A stretch of DNA of 64,000 nucleotides from JBBPYC01 sp965218765 (GCA_965218765.1 CBDCLU010000001.1:124001-188000), one strand, 5' to 3'. Shown: positions 25,024-33,801, numbered from the stretch's first letter. Made by a program: numbers and translations. The notes: generated by a model not told the origin, from the letters alone.

Positions 25024-25728
25024 CTATTTCGGCGACTCCCGGCTGCGCAGCAAGCCGCGCAGCCAGGCTTTGATGAGTTGCCAGAGATCGAGCGCCGAGT
25101 CGTTCGGTCCATTGGCTGCGTATAGATGCGCTGCCGTGTCAGGCAGCGGGGCGGCGTAGCCGATGGTGGGTAACGGCGACTCGATGTTCGCTGCTGGCCT
25201 ATCCGGCATCGCGGCCAACGGCCCAGCAGCACCAGCCGCTGCCGCAGCGTCTGTGGGCGCCGCCTGCTGCAAGCGCCACTGCAGGTTGTCCGCGAACTGG
25301 CGGCTCAGCGTGTCAGCGAGCGCGCGCACGATGCCTTCGCGGCTGAATTGCGCAAGCGAACCGGTAATCGTGAAGTCGATCGTGACCGCAACGTGCGTGG
25401 CTTCGGTCGCCTCGGTTGGGTCGGGGGTCACGACGAAACGTGCCTCCCCTTTGATGCGGCTGTTCGTCTTGGCGTCGACCGCACTGCCCGCAAAGCTGCC
25501 GGCGTGGGCTGCCTCGTCGTGCACGACCTGGCCGCGGCCCTTGAACTGCGCGGCAATGAGGCCGAGCTTGACCTTGAACAGCAGCGCCACATTCCCGTCG
25601 GCAGTGGCAGGTGCAGCCGGATCGATCGATGCACCGGGCAAACAGCCGACCAGCAGGTCGATGTCGTGAAATCCCTGCCAGACCAGGTCGCGTGGTGCCT
25701 GCAGCGTAAAGGCCTGTTCAATCTGCAT
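25024..25728 (-). CDS. CoxG-like SRPBCC protein
   Basis: A 234-residue protein with a START/Bet v 1-type lipid-binding fold (FTLQAPRDLVWQGFHDIDLL, GCLPGASI, FKVKLGLIAAQFKGRG) and an alanine/proline-rich tail ending in a possible membrane-associating segment (LIKAWLRGLLRSRE). CoxG proteins help tether or recruit molybdenum hydroxylases of the CO dehydrogenase type to the membrane. It overlaps the 2Fe-2S subunit gene by 11 bases. Confidence 0.88.
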   Translation of the reverse strand: MQIEQAFTLQAPRDLVWQGFHDIDLLVGCLPGASIDPAAPATADGNVALLFKVKLGLIAAQFKGRGQVVHDEAAHAGSFAGSAVDAKTNSRIKGEARFVVTPDPTEATEATHVAVTIDFTITGSLAQFSREGIVRALADTLSRQFADNLQWRLQQAAPTDAAAAAGAAGPLAAMPDRPAANIESPLPTIGYAAPLPDTAAHLYAANGPNDSALDLWQLIKAWLRGLLRSRESPK

Positions 25729-26242
25729 GCGGTGCCTCTGTCACGGCGCGCTCACGCAGCACACGGGAGATCGCCCGGACGATGCCCGCATAGCCGGTGC
25801 AGCGGCACAGGTTACCGGCCAGTTCCTCGCGAATGCGTGCTTCGCCGGCCGTGGGCAGCCGCAGCACGATGTCGCGCGCGGTCATCAGCATGCCTGGCGT
25901 GCAGTAGCCGCATTGCAGCGCATGCTCGGCCGTGAACGCAGTGCGCAACTGCGCCATCAGCGCGTCGTCGTCGAAGTCTTCCAGCGTGCGCACGCACTTG
26001 CCGACGAAGCGCACCGCGGATTCAAGGCAGGCCCGCTGCGGCGCGCCATCGACGTCGATCGTGCAGGCGCCGCAGACGCCGTGTTCACAGCCCAGATGGG
26101 TGGCAGTCAGCCCGCACTGCTCGCGCAGTGCATCGGCCAGATGCGTGCGTGGCTCCACCGTCAGCGTCCGGTTGCTGCCGTTTACATTCAACGTGACGGT
26201 GCTCTGCTGCACTGCGGGGAAGTCCAGTCGTGGCGTCTTCAT
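25718..26242 (-). CDS. Molybdenum hydroxylase small subunit (2Fe-2S, CoxS-like)
   Basis: A 174-residue electron-transfer subunit with both clusters: plant-ferredoxin-type CEHGVCGACTIDVDG, and the C-terminal CGYCTPGM plus CRCTGY pair. It passes electrons from the molybdenum site to the FAD subunit. ATG 26242 shares one base with the upstream stop. Part of the L-M-S set with the next two genes. Confidence 0.94.
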   Translation of the reverse strand: MKTPRLDFPAVQQSTVTLNVNGSNRTLTVEPRTHLADALREQCGLTATHLGCEHGVCGACTIDVDGAPQRACLESAVRFVGKCVRTLEDFDDDALMAQLRTAFTAEHALQCGYCTPGMLMTARDIVLRLPTAGEARIREELAGNLCRCTGYAGIVRAISRVLRERAVTEAPHAD

Positions 26243-27060
26243 CAAGCGGCTTCCATGTCGATCACGACCAGTCGCAGCATTTCGGCCTGCAACGCCGATC
26301 GCTCGGGGTCGAGGTCGGGCAGCGCATCGTGCAACCAATCGCGGCGTCGGTTTGCGTCGGCCAGTTCACGCAGCAATCCCGCTTCTTCGTACACGCGCGG
26401 CGCTCCGTCAAGCGCGCCGAGCACGAGGCGCTCCGCATCCGTCGCCGGGTCATGCCAGGCCGCCACGATGGCCTTGGCGAATTCGCCGGTCTTGCGGCAG
26501 AACTTGCGATACGACCAGCGCGCGGCATCAGAGGCTCTGCGGACACGCACGCCGACCAGCAACTCACCGTCGACAAGATCGGTTTCGAACGCGCCGGTCA
26601 TGAAATCAGCGGCGGCGATTTCACGGCGTCCATCCTGCGCGTTCGCGACGATCAGCGTCGCGCCCAGCAAGGGCATCGTGCTGACCCAGTCCGCAGCCGG
26701 GTCCGCGTGACATAGGCTGCCGCCGAGCGTGCCGCGGTTGCGTACCGCACGATAGGCAATGCGGCTGGCCACCTGCGGCAGCAGTCCGCGGCTCGGGTCC
26801 GGCACGCAGCCGTCCTCGATCTGCGCATGCGTGGTCAGCGCGCCGAACGTGATCGCATCGGCCGCTTCATGCACCGCGCGCAGTTCATCGAGCCGCTCCA
26901 GATCGAGCAGCGCATCGGGCTGCGCCAGCCGCAGGTTCAGCATCGGTCCGAGCGACTGACCCCCCGCTACCGGCTTGCACCCAAAGCCGCCTCCGGCCAT
27001 TGCTTGCGCGACGCCGTCGATCGAGTCGGCCGGCAGGAACTGATAGGCGGCGGCCTTCAC
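26242..27060 (-). CDS. Molybdenum hydroxylase medium subunit (FAD, CoxM-like)
   Basis: A 272-residue FAD-binding subunit: the first FAD loop KPVAGGQSLGPMLNLRL and the second TLGGSLCHADPAADW, followed by a CODH-type C-terminal domain. GTG 27060 overlaps the stop of the large subunit (GTGA). It oxidises the iron-sulfur subunit and reduces an external acceptor. Confidence 0.93.
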   Translation of the reverse strand: MKAAAYQFLPADSIDGVAQAMAGGGFGCKPVAGGQSLGPMLNLRLAQPDALLDLERLDELRAVHEAADAITFGALTTHAQIEDGCVPDPSRGLLPQVASRIAYRAVRNRGTLGGSLCHADPAADWVSTMPLLGATLIVANAQDGRREIAAADFMTGAFETDLVDGELLVGVRVRRASDAARWSYRKFCRKTGEFAKAIVAAWHDPATDAERLVLGALDGAPRVYEEAGLLRELADANRRRDWLHDALPDLDPERSALQAEMLRLVVIDMEAA

Positions 27061-29444
27061 GCTGCCACTTCCTTGCGCGCCTTGGCGATGGCCGCGAGCA
27101 CGCGGGCCGGACTGGCCGGGCATTCGGTGATCTCAGCGCCGAGCGCGTGCAGCGCATCGTTGATCGCGTTGATGATGGCCGCCGGTGGCGCGATCGCACC
27201 GCCTTCGCCGATGCCTTTCTGGCCGAACAGCGAATGCGGGCTCGGCGTTTCCATATGCACGATCTTGAGCGGCGGGATTTCGGCCGCGCCGGGCATCAGA
27301 TAGTCGGCCAGGGTCGAGGCCAGCGGCTGGCCTTCCTCGTCGAACGGCGACTCCTCGTACAGCGCGGTGCCGATGCCCTGCGCGAGGCCGCCGATCAACT
27401 GGCCTTCCACGATCTGCGGGTTCAGCAGCACGCCGCCGTCTTCGCAGATCGCGTAGTCGAGCAGGCGGGTCTGGCCGGTCGCCACGTCGACTTCAACCGC
27501 GCAAGCATGACAGGCGTAACTGAAGGTGCCGGTGTCGGGCTGCGTCTTGTAGCCGACCACAATCTCCAGACCAGCAGGATCAACGCCGGCCGGGATCTTC
27601 TGCGGCGCCTGATACCAGGTGCGTGCGATTTCAGCCAGCGCAATATGGGTGCCGGCGGCATCCGCATGTACCTGGCCGTCGGCGATGCGCAGCGTGGCTT
27701 GCGGCTGCGCCAGCAGTGGGGCGGCGATGCCGAGCAATCGGCTGGCGAGCGCCCGGCACGCGGTGCCCACCGCCCCACCGGCCATCACCGCGCTGCGCGA
27801 GCCCCAGGTGCCGGTCGAGTACGGCGAGTTGCCGGTATCGCCGTGCAGGATGCGCACGCGCGCGATATCGATGCCGAGCACGCTGTGCGCGATCTGCGCC
27901 ATCGACGTTTCCATGCCCTGCCCGTGCGAATGCACGCCCAGGCGGATCTCGAGCACGCCGTCCGGCGTGAAACGCGCCGCGCACTGTTCGTAGCCAGGCA
28001 CCATCGGAATGCCCCAGCCGTGATAGACCGAGGTGCCGTGCGCGCCCTGTTCGCAGAACACCGCGAGACCGAGGCCGATGCGCTTGCCCGCACCGGCCTG
28101 CGCCTGCCGGACGCGCCAATCGGACCAGCCCAACGCCTCGACCGCCTGGTGCATGCAGGCCGCATAGTCGCCCGAATCGAACTGCTTGCCGGTGATGTTC
28201 GTGTACGGCATGGCGGCGGCCGGCACCAGACTTTGCGCACGCAGCTCGAACGGCTCGATGCCGAGTTCGCGCGCGGCGGCATCGAGCAGCAGCTCGAGCG
28301 CGAAGCAGACACCGGTGCGCGCCACGCCGCGATACGGCAGGATGGGAGGCTTGTTGGTTGCGACCGAGCGCGTGCGGCACGCATAGCGGTCCATCCGGTA
28401 CGGACCCGGCAGGATCGAGCCGATCTGCGCGGCTTCCAGGCAGGCGGAGAACGGATAGGACGAATACGCGCCCGAATCCACCATCGCGTCACAGTCGATG
28501 CCGACGAGACGGCCGGTTGCCTCCTCGACCTCGATCGCGATGTCGTAGCCGTGCTCGCGGCAATTCGCGTTCGCGCCCAACTGCTCGCGCCGGTCTTCCA
28601 GCCAGCGTACCGGCCGGCCCAGATGGCACGCCAGCCACGCGCAGCAGATTTCCTCCGGCAGCAGGATGCCCTTGTAGCCGAAGCCGCCGCCCACATCGGG
28701 CGAGATCACACGGATCTGGCCCTGGTCCAGCCCCAGGCATTCGGCCAGCCCCGTGCGGTTGATGTGCGGCATCTGCGCGGCCGAATACATCATGAGCTGA
28801 CCCTGCCGGTGGTCCCACCAGCACAGCACCGCGCGGCCTTCCAGCGGCATCATGCATTGGCGTGCGGTGCGCAGCGTGCGGCGCACGATGCGGGTAGGCA
28901 GACCGGTCGGCGGCGTCAACGTCTGCTCGACGTGCGTCTCGGCGAACACGTTGTCGCTCCAGTCGTCGTGCACGCGAGTCGGCGCCTCGGCAGCCCGCAT
29001 CATTTCGGCGAGCACCGGCAGCTCGTCGTAGTCGACCAAGACCTGCGCTGCGATGTCCTCGGCCTGCGCGCGGGTCGGCGCCACGCAGGCAGCGACGAGC
29101 TCACCGACGAAGCGCACCTTGTCGTGTGCGAGCGGGTATTGCACCGATCGTTTGAACCCCGGCAGCGCCGAGGCCGCGAGGATCGGCTTGACGTTGGCCA
29201 AATCGGCCATCGTGTAGACCATCGCAGCGAAGCCTTCGGGCTTCTCTATGCCGCCAAGCCGCGCATGCGCGACCGGGGAACGCACGAACGCCACATCGAG
29301 CAGGTCCGGCATCCGGATGTCGCCGACATACTGGCCGCGGCCGAGCAGGAAGCGTTGGTCTTCCTTGCGCGGCGGGCTGGCGCCGATGCCTTGTGCGCGG
29401 TCGGCTGGGTCGACCAGCAGGTCCATTGGCGTCGGCGCATTCAT
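27057..29444 (-). CDS. Molybdenum hydroxylase large subunit (xanthine dehydrogenase/CoxL family)
   Basis: A 795-residue molybdopterin subunit. GIGASPPRKEDQRFLLGRGQ, FVRSPVAHARL, DVGGGFGYKG and GEGGAIAPPAAIINAINDAL are family landmarks. The active-site loop reads PYRGVARTGVC, unlike the CSFR loop of true CO dehydrogenase and nearer to the AYRGAGR type, so it is probably a hydroxylase of an N-heterocycle, aldehyde or related organic compound. ATG 29444 fits the family start; a longer frame to 29546 overlaps the oxygenase gene. No molybdenum-cofactor insertion gene is adjacent. Confidence 0.93.
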   Translation of the reverse strand: MNAPTPMDLLVDPADRAQGIGASPPRKEDQRFLLGRGQYVGDIRMPDLLDVAFVRSPVAHARLGGIEKPEGFAAMVYTMADLANVKPILAASALPGFKRSVQYPLAHDKVRFVGELVAACVAPTRAQAEDIAAQVLVDYDELPVLAEMMRAAEAPTRVHDDWSDNVFAETHVEQTLTPPTGLPTRIVRRTLRTARQCMMPLEGRAVLCWWDHRQGQLMMYSAAQMPHINRTGLAECLGLDQGQIRVISPDVGGGFGYKGILLPEEICCAWLACHLGRPVRWLEDRREQLGANANCREHGYDIAIEVEEATGRLVGIDCDAMVDSGAYSSYPFSACLEAAQIGSILPGPYRMDRYACRTRSVATNKPPILPYRGVARTGVCFALELLLDAAARELGIEPFELRAQSLVPAAAMPYTNITGKQFDSGDYAACMHQAVEALGWSDWRVRQAQAGAGKRIGLGLAVFCEQGAHGTSVYHGWGIPMVPGYEQCAARFTPDGVLEIRLGVHSHGQGMETSMAQIAHSVLGIDIARVRILHGDTGNSPYSTGTWGSRSAVMAGGAVGTACRALASRLLGIAAPLLAQPQATLRIADGQVHADAAGTHIALAEIARTWYQAPQKIPAGVDPAGLEIVVGYKTQPDTGTFSYACHACAVEVDVATGQTRLLDYAICEDGGVLLNPQIVEGQLIGGLAQGIGTALYEESPFDEEGQPLASTLADYLMPGAAEIPPLKIVHMETPSPHSLFGQKGIGEGGAIAPPAAIINAINDALHALGAEITECPASPARVLAAIAKARKEVAA

Positions 29445-29505
29445 GGCTCTTGGCTCCAACGCATGCAGTCCAGCAGCTGCAACGCGACCCCTGCGGGAGG
29501 GCTTT

Positions 29506-30492
29506 TCATACGCGCGTCCTTCGGTACTGCTGATCACGGTAGGCACCCGAGCGCACCGGGGGGTACTTCACGGCCTCGCCCGGTGCGGCGATGCACTCGA
29601 CATTCGCGTCGTAGTTCGGATGATGGAAAAAGGCGATCGAGATTCGCTGCGCAGACGCGCCGGCGCCCGCTGGCGGATTCACCACCCGATGAACATTGGA
29701 AACCCAGCGGTCGTTCGTCCAGCGCATCAGCAGGTCGCCGATATTGACGACAAATGTGTCCGGGTCGGTCTCGACAGCGATCCAGTCGCCGCCGCGGGTG
29801 CGCACTTCCAGGCCGCCCGGCGTGTTTTCCCCGTTCAGAATGGTCAGCAGGCCGTAATCGGTATGAGGTCCGGCGCGCAACTGGGCTGGTTGCGGCTCTT
29901 CGGTCTGCGCCGGGTAGAAATTGATCCGCATCGCCGTGATATGGCGGTCGATCTTGTCGTCGAAGAAATGTTCGTCCAGACCCAGCGCGAGGGCCGCGAG
30001 CGACATCAGCTGACCGGTCAGCCGTTCCATCGCTGCGTAATAGGCTTCAGCGGCCTGCGCCATTCCGGCCGGCTCAGCTGGCCAGCGGTTTGCAATGAAG
30101 TAACGCCGACCTTCTTCACCACTGAAATACGGCGTGTCGGGCCACTGCTCACGCCCGAAGTGGTAATACTCCTTGAGATCGCCCGGCGCATGCATTGCAT
30201 TGCCGCGGGACAATGCGTCGAAGCCGAGCGCGCGCCAGCCGCGCGGAATGCCGGGATCGGCTGGCTGCGCCAACTGCTTGGTCGCCAGCGGGAGATTGAA
30301 GAACCCGCTTGCAAGCTGCCGCAGGTTTTTAATCAGATGTCGCCCGACGCCGTGTCCGCGCACCGCAAAAAACCCGATCTCGGTGCAAGCGGCTGATATG
30401 GCACGCGCCGCAGCAGCGCGAGCATCCGCATCGCCCGACAGGGCGGCGGACAGATCGATGACAGGAATGGCGGTAATGGTCGGTGCTTCCAA
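29506..30492 (-). CDS. 2-oxoglutarate/Fe(II)-dependent oxygenase, paralogue of 5042-6016
   Basis: A 328-residue DIOX-type oxygenase with iron ligands in RAGPHTDYGLLTIL and VSNVHRVVNPP and the 2OG pair in QRISIAFFHHPN. Motif by motif it parallels the oxygenase at 5042-6016, including YPAQT and the NDRWVS blocks. The only available start is TTG 30492, with weak ribosome-binding sequence, so translation may depend on coupling to the SDR stop 13 bp upstream. Probable oxidation of the same substrate class as the molybdenum hydroxylase encoded next to it. Confidence 0.9.
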   Translation of the reverse strand: MEAPTITAIPVIDLSAALSGDADARAAAARAISAACTEIGFFAVRGHGVGRHLIKNLRQLASGFFNLPLATKQLAQPADPGIPRGWRALGFDALSRGNAMHAPGDLKEYYHFGREQWPDTPYFSGEEGRRYFIANRWPAEPAGMAQAAEAYYAAMERLTGQLMSLAALALGLDEHFFDDKIDRHITAMRINFYPAQTEEPQPAQLRAGPHTDYGLLTILNGENTPGGLEVRTRGGDWIAVETDPDTFVVNIGDLLMRWTNDRWVSNVHRVVNPPAGAGASAQRISIAFFHHPNYDANVECIAAPGEAVKYPPVRSGAYRDQQYRRTRV

Positions 30493-30504
30493 GGAAATCG
30501 CCGT

Positions 30505-31326
30505 TCAATGAAAGTACGCACCGCCGTCGACCACCAGCGTCTGGCCGGTGATGAAGCCCGCGTGCGGGCCGGCGAAGAACTCGACTGCGCCGACCACATC
30601 GGCTGGCACCATGTCGCGTGCCAGCACCCGATTGCGCAGCGACGGCTCCTTGACGCCTTCCACCAGCTTCGGATTGCCGAGTACGCCTTCGCTCAACGTG
30701 AAGCCCGGGGCCACGCTGTTGACAAGGATTTGATGCCGCCCCAGTTCGGTTGCAAGCGCCCGTGTAAATGAAACGACCGCACCTTTGCTTGCGACGTAAT
30801 GCGCCATCCACGGGTTCCCCTTGAAAGCGACACCGGATGAGATGTTGACGATGCGGCCTGCGCCGACCCGCTTGAAGGCAGGCAGCACCGCCTGACACAT
30901 CAGAAACACCCCCAGCACATTCACGTCGAACACGCGACGCCAATCCTCCAGCGTGAGCTGTTCGAACGGCTTGGGCTCCAGCGACGAGTAGATGCCCGCG
31001 TTGTTCACCAGCACGTTGATGCATCCGAGCCGCTCCTCGATCTGCTGCAAGATAGGCGTGACCTGATCCGGCGCGCTTACATCCAGCTCGACTCCCAACG
31101 CGCTCAACCCTCGTGCCGCCAATCTGTCGGCGCTGGTCTGCGCGCCATGGATGTCGGCGATCACCACCCGCACACCGCGTTCGGCCAGCCGCTCGGCTAC
31201 GGCGAATCCGATGCCTGAGGCAGCTCCAGTGACAATGGCAACGGTGTTGTGCAAAATTCGGCTTGGGTTCGATCGCACGCCATCCAGGATGGACAGCCGC
31301 GTGCGTTGACCGGAAGCAACGTCCAT
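30505..31326 (-). CDS. Short-chain dehydrogenase/reductase
   Basis: A 273-residue classical SDR: VAIVTGAASGIGFAVAE nucleotide loop, NNAGIYSS, catalytic Ser in NISSGVAF and Tyr/Lys in HYVASKGAV, C-terminal PGFTLSEGV and GQTLVVDGGAYF. Asp after strand two (VIADIHG) points to NAD(H). ATG 31326 is the best start; 53 more in-frame codons upstream cover the promoter region. First gene of the oxygenase/molybdenum-hydroxylase/Liv operon. Confidence 0.9.
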   Translation of the reverse strand: MDVASGQRTRLSILDGVRSNPSRILHNTVAIVTGAASGIGFAVAERLAERGVRVVIADIHGAQTSADRLAARGLSALGVELDVSAPDQVTPILQQIEERLGCINVLVNNAGIYSSLEPKPFEQLTLEDWRRVFDVNVLGVFLMCQAVLPAFKRVGAGRIVNISSGVAFKGNPWMAHYVASKGAVVSFTRALATELGRHQILVNSVAPGFTLSEGVLGNPKLVEGVKEPSLRNRVLARDMVPADVVGAVEFFAGPHAGFITGQTLVVDGGAYFH

Positions 31327-31383
31327 GCCACTAAGCTGGCATCGTTCGCAAGGAGCGATGCCTGAAGACGCGAACGCAGAATA

Positions 31384-31399
31384 AGGGGGTCTACCCCCT
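31384..31399. promoter_or_regulatory. Inverted repeat AGGGGGT-CT-ACCCCCT
   Basis: Two seven-base arms with a two-base centre, in the leader 58 bp before the SDR start codon. The G/C-tract dyad is unlike the other sites in the window. It could be a repressor site or an RNA hairpin; function unknown. Confidence 0.4.
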
Positions 31400-31475
31400 A
31401 TCGGTGAATTGCCGGAACCTCGGCTGCCTGCTGCTCCGGACAGCACCATCGGCGACCGTCTGCGCATCTTTATGG

Positions 31476-31499
31476 GGCATGCCACACATTATTTGCAAG
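31476..31499 (-). promoter_or_regulatory. Weak sigma-54-like element plus GGCATGCC palindrome
   Basis: The minus strand reads CTTGCAAATAATGTGTGGCATGCC, aligning base for base with the composite elements at 19597-19620 and 32167-32190. The GG of the -24 box is TG here and the -12 GC is GT, so RpoN recognition is doubtful; the palindrome at 31476-31483 is intact. Probable control region of the SDR operon. Confidence 0.4.
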
Positions 31500-31558
31500 G
31501 CGATGGTGCGTGCGACCAATCAACCCGGCCGCTGCTCTTGGTGCTCGACAAATCGGCT

Positions 31559-32068
31559 TCAGCGCAGCCGCAGCGGCGCCATGTCGAGCGTGTTGTTCGC
31601 CTCGACCAGCCGGATCAACTGCAGCAGGAACAGGTCGCGCTCGGACTCGGGCAGGCTCTCGATGGTGCGATCGTGTGCGCGCTGCGCGGCTTCGGCCATG
31701 CGCCGAACCTGCGACGCGCCTTTGCGGCTCAGCTTGACCAGCCTGACCCGGCGATCCGCGGCCGACTGACGCCGCACGATCAGTTCCCGCGCTTCAAGCC
31801 GTGGCAGCACTTCGGCCACCGTGGTGCGCTCCAGTCCGATCTCCATCGCCAGCGTATTCTGGTCCATCTCGCCGTGATCGGACAGCGCGGTCAGCAGGCT
31901 GTACTGCACCGGCGTCACATCGAACGCGCGGGTCGCTTCGGCGAACAGGCTGCTGTGGATCTGGTGCAGGCGCCGGATCAGAAAGCCGGGGCGCGCGAAC
32001 AGCAAGGAGCGCGCTTGCGCGGTCTGCAACTGAGCCTGGATGCTGGTTTTCTTGGTGATGCGGGTCAT
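31559..32068 (-). CDS. MarR-family transcriptional regulator
   Basis: A 169-residue winged-helix protein: FDVTPVQYSLLTAL, recognition helix around MEIGLERTTVAEVLPRLEA, wing with RRQSAADRRVRLVKLS. It lies divergent to the amidohydrolase at 32256 and 232 bp upstream of the SDR operon on the same strand, so it could control either or both. Its ligand may be a pathway aromatic or heterocycle. ATG 32068. Confidence 0.9.
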   Translation of the reverse strand: MTRITKKTSIQAQLQTAQARSLLFARPGFLIRRLHQIHSSLFAEATRAFDVTPVQYSLLTALSDHGEMDQNTLAMEIGLERTTVAEVLPRLEARELIVRRQSAADRRVRLVKLSRKGASQVRRMAEAAQRAHDRTIESLPESERDLFLLQLIRLVEANNTLDMAPLRLR

Positions 32069-32167
32069 GTCGGGGAACTAAACAGATGTCGGCGCGGGCG
32101 CCAAGAGTGTAGCCAGCGCCTGATTCCCGGCTGCTTTCCGGCGACTGCCGCGCACCCTGGTTGCGAC

Positions 32168-32190
32168 TGGCATAAAACATGCGGCATGCC
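32168..32190 (+). promoter_or_regulatory. Sigma-54-like promoter plus GGCATGCC palindrome
   Basis: TGGCATAAAACATGC keeps GG-N10-GC spacing with near-consensus -24 and a weaker -12, and is followed at once by GGCATGCC (32183-32190, extended to GCGGCATGCCAC). It points to the amidohydrolase at 32256, 65 bp away, in the gap shared with the MarR gene. Confidence 0.55.
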
Positions 32191-32255
32191 ACGTATAAAC
32201 TTGGGTCAGACGTTCCGGACCGATCCACACCAACGCCGCCTTCCTCCACGACGCC

Positions 32256-33563
32256 ATGAAGAATTCGTATCTGCTCAAAGGGGGTCGCGTGATCGACCCG
32301 ACCGCCGACCGTGACGGCATCTTCGACGTGCTGGTCACCGGCGCGACCATCGCGCGCATCGGGCCCGATCTGCCGGTCGACCGCGACACCGAGACGATCG
32401 ACTGCCGCGGCAAGCTCGTGCTGCCCGGGCTGATCGACACGCACGGTCACGTCTATCAGGGCGTGACCGGGCGCTTCGGCTTGAACGCCGACCTATGCGG
32501 GGTGTATTCCGGCGTGACCACCTTGGTGGATCAGGGCGGCCCAAGCTGCATCACGCTGCCGGGCTTCCGCCAGTTCGTCGTCGAACCCGCCGAGACCCGC
32601 GTGCTCGCATTCATGTCGTGCTACTTGGTCGGCGGCCTGGAAGGGCATTACTACCCGGAGCTGTACCGCCCCGAATGCCTCGACGTTGGCGCCGCCGTAA
32701 AAGCGGCTCGCACCAATCCGGACCTCGTGAAGGGCTTCAAGGCCCATGCCGAGATCGGCGGGTTCGCGCGGTGGGGTGTCGATGTGATGCGCATCGCCGC
32801 CGAGATGGGGCGTCAGGCGAACCTGCCGCTCTACATCCACTTCGGCCAGCTCTGGCCCAAACCCGAGGACGGCAGCGGACGCCCGGTCGATCCCGACTCG
32901 ATCTTCAATCGGGTGGTCGAGATGCTGAAGCCTGGTGACGTGCTCGCGCACCCGTTCAGCCGGCATCCGGGCGGTTTTGTCGAGCTCGACGGCTCGCTGC
33001 ATCCGCTGGTCAAGGAAGCGGTCGCGCGCGGACTCAAGATCGACGTCGGCCACGGCTCGCACTTCAGCTACAAGACCGCGCGCATCGTGCTGGATGCAGG
33101 GGTGCTGCCCGACACGCTTGGCGCCGACATGCATGGCTACAACACGACGGTGCCGGCGCCGCCCGGTACGCCGGACTTCCATCCTGACGAAGAAGACCAC
33201 CTGTTTCGCGGCCGTACCCAGTTCAGCCTGGTGTCGGCCATGACCAGCATGCTGGCGCTCGGCCTGCCGCTGCCCTACGTGGTCGCAATGGTCACGCGCA
33301 ACGCGGCGCGCATGGTCGGGCTGGAAGCCGAGCTGGGCACTCTGAAGGTCGGCTGCACAGCGGACGTCAGTGTGCTGCACGACCACACCGGACAATGGGT
33401 GCTGCGCGACAACGAAGGCACCGAAGTGATTGCCGAGCGGCTTCTGATGCCCGCGTTCTGTCTGCGCGCGGGCGTTCGGTTCGAGCCGACCGCTCCGATC
33501 CTGCCGCAGCCGCAGCCGGTGGCACCAGGTGCTGAAGCGGATGCCTCGCTTTCGCGCGTCTGA
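32256..33563 (+). CDS. Metal-dependent amidohydrolase/deacetylase (dihydroorotase-like superfamily)
   Basis: A 435-residue amidohydrolase. LPGLIDTHGHVYQG gives the metal His pair, VKGFKAHAEIGG the likely carbamylated Lys, followed by LYIHFGQLW, LAHPFSRHPG and TLGADMHGYN with the catalytic Asp. This arrangement fits the amidohydrolase/deacetylase subgroup related to dihydroorotase and hydantoinase, which opens cyclic amides or removes acyl groups. A proline/alanine-rich tail follows the domain. Monocistronic, with its own sigma-54-like promoter, between the MarR gene and the ureide operon. Confidence 0.87.
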   Translation: MKNSYLLKGGRVIDPTADRDGIFDVLVTGATIARIGPDLPVDRDTETIDCRGKLVLPGLIDTHGHVYQGVTGRFGLNADLCGVYSGVTTLVDQGGPSCITLPGFRQFVVEPAETRVLAFMSCYLVGGLEGHYYPELYRPECLDVGAAVKAARTNPDLVKGFKAHAEIGGFARWGVDVMRIAAEMGRQANLPLYIHFGQLWPKPEDGSGRPVDPDSIFNRVVEMLKPGDVLAHPFSRHPGGFVELDGSLHPLVKEAVARGLKIDVGHGSHFSYKTARIVLDAGVLPDTLGADMHGYNTTVPAPPGTPDFHPDEEDHLFRGRTQFSLVSAMTSMLALGLPLPYVVAMVTRNAARMVGLEAELGTLKVGCTADVSVLHDHTGQWVLRDNEGTEVIAERLLMPAFCLRAGVRFEPTAPILPQPQPVAPGAEADASLSRV

Positions 33564-33774
33564 ACTTCTCGCTACCCGACCGATGGCAGTTTTTTTGGCT
33601 GCGTTTCCTGGCGTGTCAACACAGCGCAGCGTGCGCTTGGTTTCACGATGCGGCAGCAGCCCGATGAGATAGCCGATTACGCGTCGGCCGATGCGCACAG
33701 CCCCTGAAACCCTGGGCTGAACCCATGGGTTGCCTTGGCCCACACCGGCACGCACTGGAACTGGCCAGCACAGC

Positions 33775-33790
33775 TTGGCACGCATCCTGC
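33775..33790 (+). promoter_or_regulatory. Sigma-54 promoter of the ureide operon
   Basis: TTGGCACGCATCCTGC: perfect -24, correct GG-N10-GC spacing, one mismatch in the -12 box. It lies 43 bp before the AtzF start and heads a run of 17 plus-strand genes. Confidence 0.8.
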
Positions 33791-33801
33791 AGAACACCTG
33801 C

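Noticed and set aside
27057..29444. Form I carbon monoxide dehydrogenase large subunit
   Set aside because: The active-site loop lacks the CSFR signature; it reads PYRGVAR, so the gene is kept as a general molybdenum hydroxylase.
31321..31360. TGGCATCGTTCGCA upstream of the SDR as a sigma-54 promoter
   Set aside because: The GG-N10-GC spacing does not hold.
33708..33731. Imperfect inverted repeat AACCCTGGG...CCCATGGGTT
   Set aside because: No T tract follows, so it is not a clear terminator, and it does not match the NtrC site pattern; no role could be supported.
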